DNA from: Verrucomicrobiia bacterium
Lineage (GTDB): Bacteria; Verrucomicrobiota; Verrucomicrobiia; Limisphaerales; Pedosphaeraceae
DNA: 64,000 bases
Reading direction: 5' to 3'
NCBI GenBank assembly: GCA_036268055.1
Contig: DATAUW010000016.1
Span: 1-64,000 of the forward strand
Shown: positions 53,391 to 62,542 of the stretch, one piece after another
How positions within the stretch are numbered: position 1 is the stretch's first letter
How the letters are laid out: every line of letters begins with the position of its first letter
Notes under the pieces: generated by a model
Told to the model about the DNA's origin: nothing
The model's input: the letters and a program-made list of their open reading frames with translations, nothing else
Database searches by the model: none
Program-made: the position numbers and the translations under genes

Positions 53391-54395
53391 ATGGCCTGGA
53401 TTAAGCGGAATTTATATTTTGTCATCGGCAGTGTCATCGCGCTCGCATTGATGGGCGTGGGGGGATATTACCTTTATACGCAGATAGCCGACGAAAGCTC
53501 GGTGTCTGACCAGATCAAGGCGCAATACGCCGAACTGGATCGCCTGGTGGGGCAGAACCCGCACCCGGGAAATGACACGATCAATAACATTCAGGCCGCG
53601 AAAGACCAGGCGGCCGCCCTGCGTGCCTACGTTAAAAAAGTTCAGCCCTACTTCCAGCCGATCCCGCCGGTTCCTGAATCCGAAACGACCAACCGGATTT
53701 CCGATCGTGAGTTTGCCTCCAGCCTGCGCATCACGATTTCCCAGTTGCAACATCTGGCAACGAATCAAAGCGTGCAGTTGCCCCCGGATTATTATTTCAC
53801 CTTTGAAGCGCAGCGGAAGATCATGAATTTCGACGCGGCCAGCATTGGGCAACTGGCGCAGCATCTCGGCGAGATCAAGACGATCTGCGAATTGCTCTTC
53901 GACGCCAAAGTGAATTCGCTCGACAGCATCCGCCGCGAAATTGTCTCTCCCAATGACGACAGCCCGCCGGATTACCTGACGCAAAAAACCGTTTCGACTC
54001 CGCTGGCCGACCTGACGCCTTACGAGATCACGTTCCGTTGTTTCAGTTCCGAGTTGGCGATTGTGCTAGCCAATTTCGCCAGTTCCACCAACGCGTTTTT
54101 AGTCAAGACCATCAATGTGGAACCGTCCGGCGTGGGAACGATGGCGGACGAGCAGGGCGGTTCTGCGTTCGCGAATCAGCCGATTCCGCCGAGCCGGATG
54201 CCTGTTCCGTATAATCCGTATCGCGGCGGCTACCCAGGAATGCGCCGGGGGGACGTGCCGCCACCGGCAGCCATGATGCCTGCGCCGGTCGCGCCGGTCA
54301 GCCACAGCGGACCGCAGGTGATCCTCAATGAACATCCGTTGCGCGTGACCCTGACGTTGCAGGTGGTCAAAATCAAGCCGCTTGCGGCAAAATAA
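53391..54395 (+). CDS. PilO-like pilus protein, Amuc_1100-like
   Basis: A 334-residue bitopic protein: membrane helix at about 9-31, coiled-coil region (QIKAQYAELDRL), and an alpha/beta domain (LGEIKTICELLFDAKVN, LTPYEITFRCFSSELAIVLAN). Architecture, length and position between the PilM-like and PilP-like genes match Akkermansia Amuc_1100 and, more distantly, PilO. The C-terminal part has a Pro/Met-rich linker (NQPIPPSRMPVPYNPYR) and a final strand. It starts 1 base after the PilM stop. Confidence 0.75.
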   Translation: MAWIKRNLYFVIGSVIALALMGVGGYYLYTQIADESSVSDQIKAQYAELDRLVGQNPHPGNDTINNIQAAKDQAAALRAYVKKVQPYFQPIPPVPESETTNRISDREFASSLRITISQLQHLATNQSVQLPPDYYFTFEAQRKIMNFDAASIGQLAQHLGEIKTICELLFDAKVNSLDSIRREIVSPNDDSPPDYLTQKTVSTPLADLTPYEITFRCFSSELAIVLANFASSTNAFLVKTINVEPSGVGTMADEQGGSAFANQPIPPSRMPVPYNPYRGGYPGMRRGDVPPPAAMMPAPVAPVSHSGPQVILNEHPLRVTLTLQVVKIKPLAAK

Positions 54396-54403
54396 GGTTT
54401 CTC

Positions 54404-55195
54404 ATGGAGTTCATTAAGAAGAATTACGAAAAAGTCATCCTTGGCTTCGTGTTGTTAATCCTGACCGCCGCCACTTGCGGGCTGCCGATTTTCATTTCCA
54501 ACAAGCGCGCGGCGTTGGAGGCGGCGCGGACGAATCGAAAGCCCAATCCCAAGCCCTTGGCGGCGGCGGACATGACGCTGGAAGACGAAGCCTTGCAGCG
54601 TGAGCAAACCCCGCTTCATCTCGATTACACGACCAAGCATAACATCTTCAATCCAGTGGTCTGGAAACGGAATCCGGATGGCACCGTTCACAAATACATA
54701 ACGGGAAATGAAGAAGGCATCGGCGCGCTGGAAGTGGTGAACATCAAGCCGCTATATCTGGAATTGAGTTACGGTTCACCCAGCGCCAATGGTTATTTCA
54801 TCAACATCGAACGCCAGGGAGCATTGCGTTCGGACAAACGCCACACGCAAAGTCTGGTGAGCAAGGACAGCCCGGGCGAGTTGATCAGCTTGCACAATGT
54901 CGTCGGACCGCCGGATCATCCCACGCAGCTGGAGTTGGAATGGAAGGAAACTTCCGAGCCGATCACGCTCTCGACCGACAAACCATTTCGCAAAGTTGAA
55001 AGCTACTCAGCGGATTTGAAGTATCCGCCAGAGAATAAAAGCTGGAACGACCAGCGCGTCGGTTCGCGCCCGCTGTTTTTCGCCAATGGTTCTTACAATA
55101 TCGTTGCCATCACTGAATCCAATGTTGTAGTGTTGGCCGAATCAAACAAAAAGAAAACCACTATTACTTTGCACCCTGCAACTGAACCGCGTTGA
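54404..55195 (+). CDS. PilP-like pilus protein, Amuc_1099-like
   Basis: A 263-residue protein with an N-terminal membrane helix (ILGFVLLILTAATCGLPIFI, about 12-31) and a periplasmic domain. It is placed where PilP would be, between the PilO-like gene and the secretin, and two weak beta-rich halves (LELSYGSPSANGYFINIERQG, NIVAITESNVVVLAES) may be lid domains contacting PilQ. No direct motif proves PilP, so this rests mainly on synteny with Amuc_1099. Confidence 0.65.
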   Translation: MEFIKKNYEKVILGFVLLILTAATCGLPIFISNKRAALEAARTNRKPNPKPLAAADMTLEDEALQREQTPLHLDYTTKHNIFNPVVWKRNPDGTVHKYITGNEEGIGALEVVNIKPLYLELSYGSPSANGYFINIERQGALRSDKRHTQSLVSKDSPGELISLHNVVGPPDHPTQLELEWKETSEPITLSTDKPFRKVESYSADLKYPPENKSWNDQRVGSRPLFFANGSYNIVAITESNVVVLAESNKKKTTITLHPATEPR

Positions 55196-55221
55196 AGTTT
55201 CTGCCAAACGCCACTAAACCC

Positions 55222-57948
55222 ATGATAAATGCCTCAAAATCGTTCTGTTTGATTCTGCTTGCCCTTGCCGTATCCGGCTCCGGACTTAAAGCCCAACCCG
55301 CTTCTGATACCCCGGTCGTAACCGCGGAACGTGAAGCCATCGTTCGTCAGGCTGATACCATTGCCTTGCGTCAAACATTGGTCATCGCGCAAAGCGCGCG
55401 CGCGCGGGGAGACCTGCTGGCGGCCAATAAAGCTTACGAGAAATGTTACGACTTGGTGCAGCGCATCGGTTCCGGTGTCGAGCCCGAAGCCACGCAGACG
55501 ATTTCCGGGCTGTCGAGTGTGTTGCTGGATCTCGCTCGCGAATGCCAGCGCCATCAGGATTACAAGGCGGCGGAAGAGCGCGTGAATCGCGTGCTGGTAG
55601 TTGATCCGCAAAACCGGGTCGCCCTTGAATTCAAACGGCAAAATCGCCAGTTGCTCGAAGCGCAGGCGGGAACTATTCCGAGCCAGGAACTGATCGAACG
55701 CCTCCCGTCTTTCCGCACCAACGAAATCGAGATCGCCACGATGGTGCAGGATGGCAAACTGCTTTTTGAAGCCGGGAAGATTGATGAAGCCGAAGACAAG
55801 TTGAACCAGGCTTATTTGCAAGACCCTTCAAACGTCGCCGCCTATCAGTACCTTCAGTTGATCCGCCAGCATCGCATGGCGGACGCGGCGCGCGCGGGCG
55901 AATTGGAAAACGCCAACAGCCTGATTAAAGTTGAAAAGGAATGGACCAAAGACGCGCGCACTGGTGAATTGTTGCCGCACCCGAACATGTTCGCGCGGAC
56001 GAATCTTGTTCACACCGGCAGCGGCCGCCAGGTGATCATGTCCAAGCTTGACCGCATCCATATTGATGCCATCAAGTATGACAATCTGCCGCTGCCCGAA
56101 GTGATCAATAATCTTGCGGATTTGGCCCGGGCTCGCGACCCAGATAAAACCGGCATCAATTTCCTGGTGGATCACCAGGCGCCAGCCAGCGCTCCCTCAG
56201 CGGTCGGGGCGATTGATCCGGCGACCGGACTGCCCGTGGCTCCGCTGCCGACGGAACAGGCGGACATTGGCGGGGTCAATGTAAGAATCACTCCTGGACT
56301 GAATGATGTCCGTCTTGCGGACGTGCTCGACGCCATCGTTTTGGCGTCGGACAAGCCGATCAAATATTCCGTTTTGGATTATGCGATTGTTTTCTCATTG
56401 CGCGGGCCGGAATTGGCTTCGCTCGAGACCCGGACCTTCCGCGTGGACCCGAATACGTTCCGCCAGGGATTGCAAAGTGTGGAAGGCATTCCTTTTGCGA
56501 ATGTGACGACCAGTAGCGGCAGTGGCGGTGGCGGTGGTTCCAGTGGCGGCGGCGGCCAGGGCGGCAGCGGCAGCACCACCACGGTGTTGCCTCAGGTCAA
56601 CGTAACGGGCGCGCAGATCAGCACGACGGGTGGTGGCGGCGGCGGCGGCCAAACTGGCGGTGGCGGGCAAGGCGGTAGCACGGGTGCGGGGCTGGCGTAT
56701 GTGACCGGTTCGAGCAATTTATTGTCGGGTGAACAAACTCTGGTGCGCAGTTTCTTTGCCTCCATCGGCATTGATACCGCCTCAAACAATCCGGCCAATA
56801 TCGGGAAGATGTTCGTCTTCAATGATCGCAAAGGCATCCTCACGGTGCGCGCGACGTCCGCGGAATTGGACATGATTGACGCCGCAATCCAGGCGCTCAA
56901 CCAGGCTCCGCCGGAAATCAACATCAAGGCGAAGTTCATCGAAATCACCGAGGATGACAATCGCGCCTTGGGCTTTAATTGGTTTCTTGGAAACACCCAA
57001 ATCGGCGGCACGCTGGCATCCGGCGGCACGCAACCGAGTTTCTCGGGTTCGCCTTCGACAGGCAACCCGGAAGGAACCTTTCCGGGTTCATTGCTGGGCG
57101 CCACGACGACCGCTCCGGCTACGACCGATGGCAATGTAACTTCGGGCTTGCGGAATATTTTCGGACCTTTAGGCAATACGACGCCAACGGTGGCATCAGT
57201 TACCGGCATTCTCACCGACCCGCAGTTTAAGGTGGCGATTCAAGCGTTGGAACAGCGTGACGGCGTGGACGAATTGAATGCGCCGGAAGTCACGACGGAA
57301 AGCGGGCGCCAGGCGCAGATTCAGGCGGTAGATGTGCAGACGATTGTCACCGGCCAGACCATTGGCGCAACTCCCGGCGCGGGCGCTGGAGTTTCGGGCG
57401 TGGCCAACGGTCTTAACAGCCCCATTGTCCAAACGCCGATTGCGAACAATTATCAAACCCAGCCTCTGCCATTCGGCCCGGTGCTGGACGTGATCCCTTA
57501 TGTTTCATCGGATGAATATTCGGTTCAGATGACGCTGATTCCGACGATTACCGAATTTATCGGTTACGATGATCCGGGCCAATTCGTACCTTCGGCATTG
57601 GTTTCCGGCCAGACTGGCAATGCCTCGCTGACGGCGGTGCTGCCGCTGCCGCATTTCCGCCTGCGCGAAGTGATCACTTCGGTGACGGTTTGGGATTCGC
57701 AGACGGTGGTCCTCGGCGGTTTGATGACCGACGTGGTCACCAAGATCAAAGACAAGGTTCCGATGCTGGGAGATTTGCCGCTGGTCGGCCGGTTGTTCCA
57801 GAGCCAGTCTTCGAGCAAGTCGAAGAAGAACCTGATGATCTTCGTCACTCCCACCATCATCAATCCGGATGGCACGAGGTACCACTCGGACGACGAGATG
57901 CCGTTCCTGCAAAGTGTCGGCGCAGCGCCGAAGATTACGGCACATTAA
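55222..57948 (+). CDS. pilQ: Secretin, PilQ/GspD-like
   Basis: About 908 residues from the ATG at 55222 (TTG at 55192 would overlap the previous gene). Signal peptide (SFCLILLALAVSGSGLKA), a TPR-like N-terminal part (ANKAYEKCYDLVQRIG, AEERVNRVLVVDPQNRVA), secretin N-domains, and the secretin core with VPMLGDLPLVGRLFQSQS and KKNLMIFVTPTIINPDG near the C-terminus. Two Gly/Ser-rich blocks (56513-56685) sit in the N-domain region. It forms the outer-membrane pore for the pilus or type II system, and corresponds to Amuc_1098. Confidence 0.93.
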   Translation: MINASKSFCLILLALAVSGSGLKAQPASDTPVVTAEREAIVRQADTIALRQTLVIAQSARARGDLLAANKAYEKCYDLVQRIGSGVEPEATQTISGLSSVLLDLARECQRHQDYKAAEERVNRVLVVDPQNRVALEFKRQNRQLLEAQAGTIPSQELIERLPSFRTNEIEIATMVQDGKLLFEAGKIDEAEDKLNQAYLQDPSNVAAYQYLQLIRQHRMADAARAGELENANSLIKVEKEWTKDARTGELLPHPNMFARTNLVHTGSGRQVIMSKLDRIHIDAIKYDNLPLPEVINNLADLARARDPDKTGINFLVDHQAPASAPSAVGAIDPATGLPVAPLPTEQADIGGVNVRITPGLNDVRLADVLDAIVLASDKPIKYSVLDYAIVFSLRGPELASLETRTFRVDPNTFRQGLQSVEGIPFANVTTSSGSGGGGGSSGGGGQGGSGSTTTVLPQVNVTGAQISTTGGGGGGGQTGGGGQGGSTGAGLAYVTGSSNLLSGEQTLVRSFFASIGIDTASNNPANIGKMFVFNDRKGILTVRATSAELDMIDAAIQALNQAPPEINIKAKFIEITEDDNRALGFNWFLGNTQIGGTLASGGTQPSFSGSPSTGNPEGTFPGSLLGATTTAPATTDGNVTSGLRNIFGPLGNTTPTVASVTGILTDPQFKVAIQALEQRDGVDELNAPEVTTESGRQAQIQAVDVQTIVTGQTIGATPGAGAGVSGVANGLNSPIVQTPIANNYQTQPLPFGPVLDVIPYVSSDEYSVQMTLIPTITEFIGYDDPGQFVPSALVSGQTGNASLTAVLPLPHFRLREVITSVTVWDSQTVVLGGLMTDVVTKIKDKVPMLGDLPLVGRLFQSQSSSKSKKNLMIFVTPTIINPDGTRYHSDDEMPFLQSVGAAPKITAH

Positions 57949-57967
57949 CCCGGAGATTTGGATTTGA

Positions 57968-58008
57968 AATCCTTTTACTGTCACGGATGCGCATCTGGTA
58001 AAAGGATT
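57968..58008 (+). promoter_or_regulatory. Hairpin just after the secretin gene
   Basis: An 11-base perfect stem AATCCTTTTAC (57968-57978) / GTAAAAGGATT (57998-58008) encloses 19 bases that contain the palindrome GATGCGCATC (57986-57995). No T-run follows, so it is not a standard terminator. It may stabilise the 3' end or be a binding site. Confidence 0.5.
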
Positions 58009-58271
58009 CAAACTCGAATGAATACTCCAACCGAGAACGGCCTGAAGCTGTGTTTTCCTCCGTCAGCCATCAAAGTCAACTGACCGCCACCCGCCGCATC
58101 GGCGCGCGCCGGAGCGCGCGCGGGCGTGGTGCTGGGAGGCATTTTTTTCGGTGCATGAAAAACCTTTTAACAAGTCGTCACGGGCCGGGTTTTGTACGGC
58201 GTGAAGCGTTTTTTGTTCCAAGTATTCATGGACAAAACGTGATGGGCTGGTTAAACTCCATTGAAAATCTT

Positions 58272-60215
58272 ATGTCACAACTGCAGCGCGCTTGTAAAAC
58301 GCTGGGGGGATTGGCTCTTTTTGTCGCCTTTCCAGCTCTGGTTTTTTCCCAGTCCACAAATTCAACTAATTTTTACGCGGTACAGGGGGCGGAATATGCA
58401 CCGGTAGGAGTATTGGCGGGAGACCAGATGAATCCCTCCATCAGCGTCAATACCAGCGGCGGTTTGATGGCCTGGCAGGACAATATCACCGACGGTGACG
58501 GCTATGGCATCAGCGCGGTTTGGGTGGACAAAAATTTCACTCCCAAGTTCAGCCCGTTCCGCGTCAATGTGACCGGCGCTAATGACCAGGAAAATCCGCA
58601 GGTGGCTTTGCTGGCCAATGGCGGCGCAGCGATTGTGTGGCAGGGCGGGCCGCAGAGTTTTCAGCATATCTTTGCGCGCTTCCTTTCTTCGAGCAACGTG
58701 TGGATCAATCCCACAGACGTCATGGTCAATGGGGCCACGAATGTTTATCAATCCGACCCGGCGGTGGCAGTCTTGGCGAACGGCAACCTGATTGTCACGT
58801 GGTCGAGTTACGGCCAGGACAATGCGGATGGCATGCAGGGAGTTTACGCGCAGATTCTTTCACCCGCCGGGCAAAAAGTCGGCACGGAATTTCAAGTCAA
58901 TCAAACGACGCCTTTCAATCAGCGCACACCGGCGATCGCGGCATTTCCGAACGGCAACTTTATCGTCTCGTGGATTTCGGAACTACAACGCTCGTCGCAG
59001 GCGGTGGATTCCCAAGGCCTCTCCAGTTCGGGAAATAACAGCGTGGATGTTTACGCGCGCGCATTCGATTCGACCGGCACTGCTTTGACGACCAGCATGG
59101 GATCGGAATTCATGATCAATACGGCCTCGAACGTCTGCGCCAACCCGGCGGTGGCGGTTGCTTCCGATAATTCTTTCATCGTCACCTGGTCGCAAAAAGA
59201 TGTCGCGGTGGCTAATAACAGTTGGGATGTGTTCGAGCGGCAGTTCAGTTCTGCCGGCACGGGCGGAGCGGTGCAACTAGTCAACTCCCAGCAGTTCGGC
59301 GATCAATTCGCGCCCAGGATCAGTTCGCTCGGGACGGATTATTTGGTGGTGTGGACCAGTCTTGGCCAGGATGGCTCGCGTGAAGGTGTTTTTGGCCAGT
59401 TCCTCAAGGGTGATGGCTCGCGCGCAGGCGGTGAACAGCAGGTGAACACGACGGTTTTGAATCAGCAGGAATTTCCTTCGGTGGCGGCCGATGGCGTGGG
59501 TAAATTTTTCGTCGCCTGGTCCGGCTTCACCAAGGCCCAGAATTCTCTCGATCTGTATGTGCAGCGCTACGCCACGACGGTGCAGCCGCTGTCGGCGCCG
59601 AGTGCGCCGTATGTGCTCGCGGTCGCCCAAAATATTTTGAGCGTCTCGTGGCCTCCAGTGCAGGGACTGGATGTGAGTTCTTATGAGTTGTTCGTGGATG
59701 GTTCAACCACGGGAGTGATTGTCACTAACGAGATGTGGTCGGGCACTCAATTCAATCCCGGCAGCGCGCATACATTCCAACTGGCGTACGTCCTCACTGA
59801 TGGCCGGACTTCCCCGCTTTCAGTGGCAGCAACCGGAAAGACATTTGGTTTTGATAACAATTTTGACGGATTGCCGGACGATTGGCAGACGCTGTATTTT
59901 GGGGCGAATCAGAAAAACTGGCCCGGGCCGCAGGCAGTTCTCGCCCCCGGTGTGACGGTGCTGGATGTTTTCCTGTGGGGCGCCGATCCGAACAATCCCA
60001 ACACCTGGTTGAAACAATGGATTACGCAAACGTCGCAAGGATTATTCCTGAACTGGAACACGGTGGCGGGCGGCATCTATCAAGTGCAATCCACGACGGA
60101 TTTCAAGACCTGGACCAACGTGGGTTCGCCGCGCTTCGAGGCTGGCACCAGCGACTCGATATACCTTGGGCAGGCAAACAAGAGTTACTTTAAGATCGTT
60201 CGAAATCGGTATTAA
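58272..60215 (+). CDS. Large secreted repeat protein with fibronectin-like domain
   Basis: About 647 residues from the ATG at 58272; upstream starts (58155, 58242) are possible. Signal peptide (TLGGLALFVAFPALVFSQ) followed by about six beta-propeller-like repeats with VAVLANGNLIVTWSSYGQD, GVYAQILSPAGQKVGTEFQV and similar. A fibronectin type III-like segment, a calcium-binding-like loop (DNNFDGLPDDWQ), and a terminal beta domain (YQVQSTTDFKTWTNVGS) follow. Probably a cell-surface or secreted adhesin-like protein. It lies 323 bases after the secretin gene on the same strand. Confidence 0.8.
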   Translation: MSQLQRACKTLGGLALFVAFPALVFSQSTNSTNFYAVQGAEYAPVGVLAGDQMNPSISVNTSGGLMAWQDNITDGDGYGISAVWVDKNFTPKFSPFRVNVTGANDQENPQVALLANGGAAIVWQGGPQSFQHIFARFLSSSNVWINPTDVMVNGATNVYQSDPAVAVLANGNLIVTWSSYGQDNADGMQGVYAQILSPAGQKVGTEFQVNQTTPFNQRTPAIAAFPNGNFIVSWISELQRSSQAVDSQGLSSSGNNSVDVYARAFDSTGTALTTSMGSEFMINTASNVCANPAVAVASDNSFIVTWSQKDVAVANNSWDVFERQFSSAGTGGAVQLVNSQQFGDQFAPRISSLGTDYLVVWTSLGQDGSREGVFGQFLKGDGSRAGGEQQVNTTVLNQQEFPSVAADGVGKFFVAWSGFTKAQNSLDLYVQRYATTVQPLSAPSAPYVLAVAQNILSVSWPPVQGLDVSSYELFVDGSTTGVIVTNEMWSGTQFNPGSAHTFQLAYVLTDGRTSPLSVAATGKTFGFDNNFDGLPDDWQTLYFGANQKNWPGPQAVLAPGVTVLDVFLWGADPNNPNTWLKQWITQTSQGLFLNWNTVAGGIYQVQSTTDFKTWTNVGSPRFEAGTSDSIYLGQANKSYFKIVRNRY

Positions 60216-60222
60216 GATTCAT

Positions 60223-62499
60223 ATGTTTCACTCAATCAAAAGATTTTGGTTCGTGCTGGCGCTGTTGCTGGGCGGGGTCCAATCCATGTGGGGTTTTGCA
60301 CTTTTGGGGCCGATCAATGAACCGTACCAGATGGATCCTACAATCGGCTATGGTCTTTCCCCGATTCAAGGCATGGGAAACGCCTTCCCGGTGGATATCG
60401 GCGCACCGAAAAATTTTGGCCAGGGTTATCGCTGGAACACTCCCACGAATTACTACGCGTTTGACGCAAGTTTCGCGACATTTTTCGGCTCCAACGGCAT
60501 GGCCGCGGTGGACCAGGCTTTCGCGATGTTTAATAGCCTGAGCAATGTTTCAAGTTATAGCCCCACTTTGTCTGAATGGCCGTTTAAATCTTCCCGCGTC
60601 AATTTTAACGCTGAGGCGTTGGGTCTGCTGGATTTGAAATCCGCGACCATGCAGATCATGATCGAGGAGCTTGGGTTGGCTTCTCCGGATCGGTGGACTT
60701 GGGCTTTGCACGACAGATTTCTTCCGTCCGGAGCAGTTTGCCCGGATTTTGAGTATATCGTGATCCAGCGTAATTTTGATCCCGTCACTGATAACTACAG
60801 CGCTTATGTGAACGGCGAGTTGCTGGGTTATACCATTCTGGATCTTTGCGGTTTAACAGTTAATCCGGCAGCGCCCTTCGAGGCGGATGCCGAAGAATTT
60901 TCCACGGACCCTAAATACACGCTTACAGCCGTCGCTGCCGGCGCTTTAACCGAAGAGCCGGGAACCTTTTTTACCGGATTCACGCGAGATGACATCGGCG
61001 GGTTGCGTTATCTTTACGGCGCGAACACGGTGTTCAATGAACCGGGAGATACAAACAGCGTGGTGTTTGCGACCAACTCTACGACCACCCTTTTGACGAC
61101 TTTCAATCTGGCCATTTTTGAGGCGCAAGCTTTGACCAATGCCCCGACGATGTTGAGCAATCTGTATCCCGGACTGATCATTACCAGCACAACAAACTCT
61201 TTTAGACAAGTCGTCACAACGAATTTTACGTTTGAACTTGTGAGCGTTCCTCAAGCGCCCGCGGGAATAGTTACTTTAGTACCCGTGGTGACGTTGACGA
61301 CTAATTTTCAGGAATTGTTTTTCAATACTTATGCGAATTTAGTCATCTTGCATATGGGTGGTTTGGCGACTGAAACGATTCTGCAAACGTCGGTCACGAA
61401 AGATCCGCACTCGCCGGCGAATACTCCCATTTTTGATACGAACGTGGTTGCGACTCTCGTTCTAACTCCATTCACCAACGGTGATTTTTATATCCTGCAG
61501 GCCAACCAGTGCGCCCCCGATGTCATACTGCCTATTGCGCCATTGGGAACTTTAACGTCTATCACCAACCAACTGCCCGTGGTCGTGCTGTCCGGCACAG
61601 CGATTCCGACAACATTCGTTTTCAATGAAGTGCAGACCTTCACTAATTTCACGTATCAGGTACAGGAGGTTGATTGTGCTTCCAACAACGCGACCGTGCG
61701 CCAGGGAATGGAGCACATCACTTTTGTGCGGCGGGATTTCGATCCGCTTTTGAGCGCGAATTGGGTTCCCGTCACCAATACTTATCACCTGACCGCTGTC
61801 ACGAACACCGCCATTGTCCAAACGCTCCAGCGCGTCGTTAGCCGGCCGGATATTCTTTTCACCACTGCGGATTTGACCGCGGGACCGGGCGGGATGCCAC
61901 TGATTTCCGTGCTGAACCGTTCCGTTCCTAATTTCAACACTCCAAACAATGGCCAGCCTGGACCTGGAACGATCTCCCCGGGAATAACCATAACCTTGAA
62001 CGATATTGGGCCGGTGGCTATAAATGACGGCCCTTATTTCCATGACATCGGTGGCCTGATCGGCATTGGTGGAACGCCGGGAACTAATTCAGCATTCAAT
62101 TTTCAATGGGGTTCATTCGATGCCACGACCAATGCCCCGGTGATTTATCCGAGCACAGCCAGTCTGATCAGTTTGGAGGCCGAGTTATATTTTCAAGTCA
62201 CGACGCCACTTATGATGCCTTCGGGGAAAGTCGGCTCGGTTTACATCCCCAATGGATTGGGCATGGGAACCAATGGCTTCCAATTACAAGCGGCGGGAGC
62301 CACGCAGTTTCTGCCGCCGCAATCACCGTATTTGTGGAGCACAAACGCGCCGGGCTTGCCAGCGGGCTTGATGCTTTCAACCACCGGAATCATTTCCGGA
62401 ACGCCGACTACCGCTGGGACGAATCAGTTCACGGTGCAGGTGACAGATGCAGGGGCGCGGACGGCGTTCAAGTCATTGCAAATAATAATAACTCAATGA
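60223..62499 (+). CDS. Large secreted protein with a C-terminal Ig-like domain
   Basis: About 758 residues from the ATG at 60223, with a signal peptide (FWFVLALLLGGVQSMWGF). The N-terminal 250 residues include DDIGGLRYLYG, which recalls the end of matrixin-type metalloproteases, but I see no HExxHxxGxxH zinc motif, so activity is doubtful. A Thr/Asn-rich middle follows. The C-terminus (GLPAGLMLSTTGIISGTPT, NQFTVQVTDAGA) fits a He_PIG-type Ig domain. It begins 7 bases after the previous stop, so the genes are likely co-transcribed. Confidence 0.78.
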   Translation: MFHSIKRFWFVLALLLGGVQSMWGFALLGPINEPYQMDPTIGYGLSPIQGMGNAFPVDIGAPKNFGQGYRWNTPTNYYAFDASFATFFGSNGMAAVDQAFAMFNSLSNVSSYSPTLSEWPFKSSRVNFNAEALGLLDLKSATMQIMIEELGLASPDRWTWALHDRFLPSGAVCPDFEYIVIQRNFDPVTDNYSAYVNGELLGYTILDLCGLTVNPAAPFEADAEEFSTDPKYTLTAVAAGALTEEPGTFFTGFTRDDIGGLRYLYGANTVFNEPGDTNSVVFATNSTTTLLTTFNLAIFEAQALTNAPTMLSNLYPGLIITSTTNSFRQVVTTNFTFELVSVPQAPAGIVTLVPVVTLTTNFQELFFNTYANLVILHMGGLATETILQTSVTKDPHSPANTPIFDTNVVATLVLTPFTNGDFYILQANQCAPDVILPIAPLGTLTSITNQLPVVVLSGTAIPTTFVFNEVQTFTNFTYQVQEVDCASNNATVRQGMEHITFVRRDFDPLLSANWVPVTNTYHLTAVTNTAIVQTLQRVVSRPDILFTTADLTAGPGGMPLISVLNRSVPNFNTPNNGQPGPGTISPGITITLNDIGPVAINDGPYFHDIGGLIGIGGTPGTNSAFNFQWGSFDATTNAPVIYPSTASLISLEAELYFQVTTPLMMPSGKVGSVYIPNGLGMGTNGFQLQAAGATQFLPPQSPYLWSTNAPGLPAGLMLSTTGIISGTPTTAGTNQFTVQVTDAGARTAFKSLQIIITQ

Positions 62500-62542
62500 T
62501 TTATAGAAGCGCGCATTTTCAAATTTGGATAATTAAGACGTT

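Noticed and set aside
60223-62499. Metalloprotease of the matrixin type
   Set aside because: DDIGGLRYLYG recalls the family end, but I find no HExxHxxGxxH motif.
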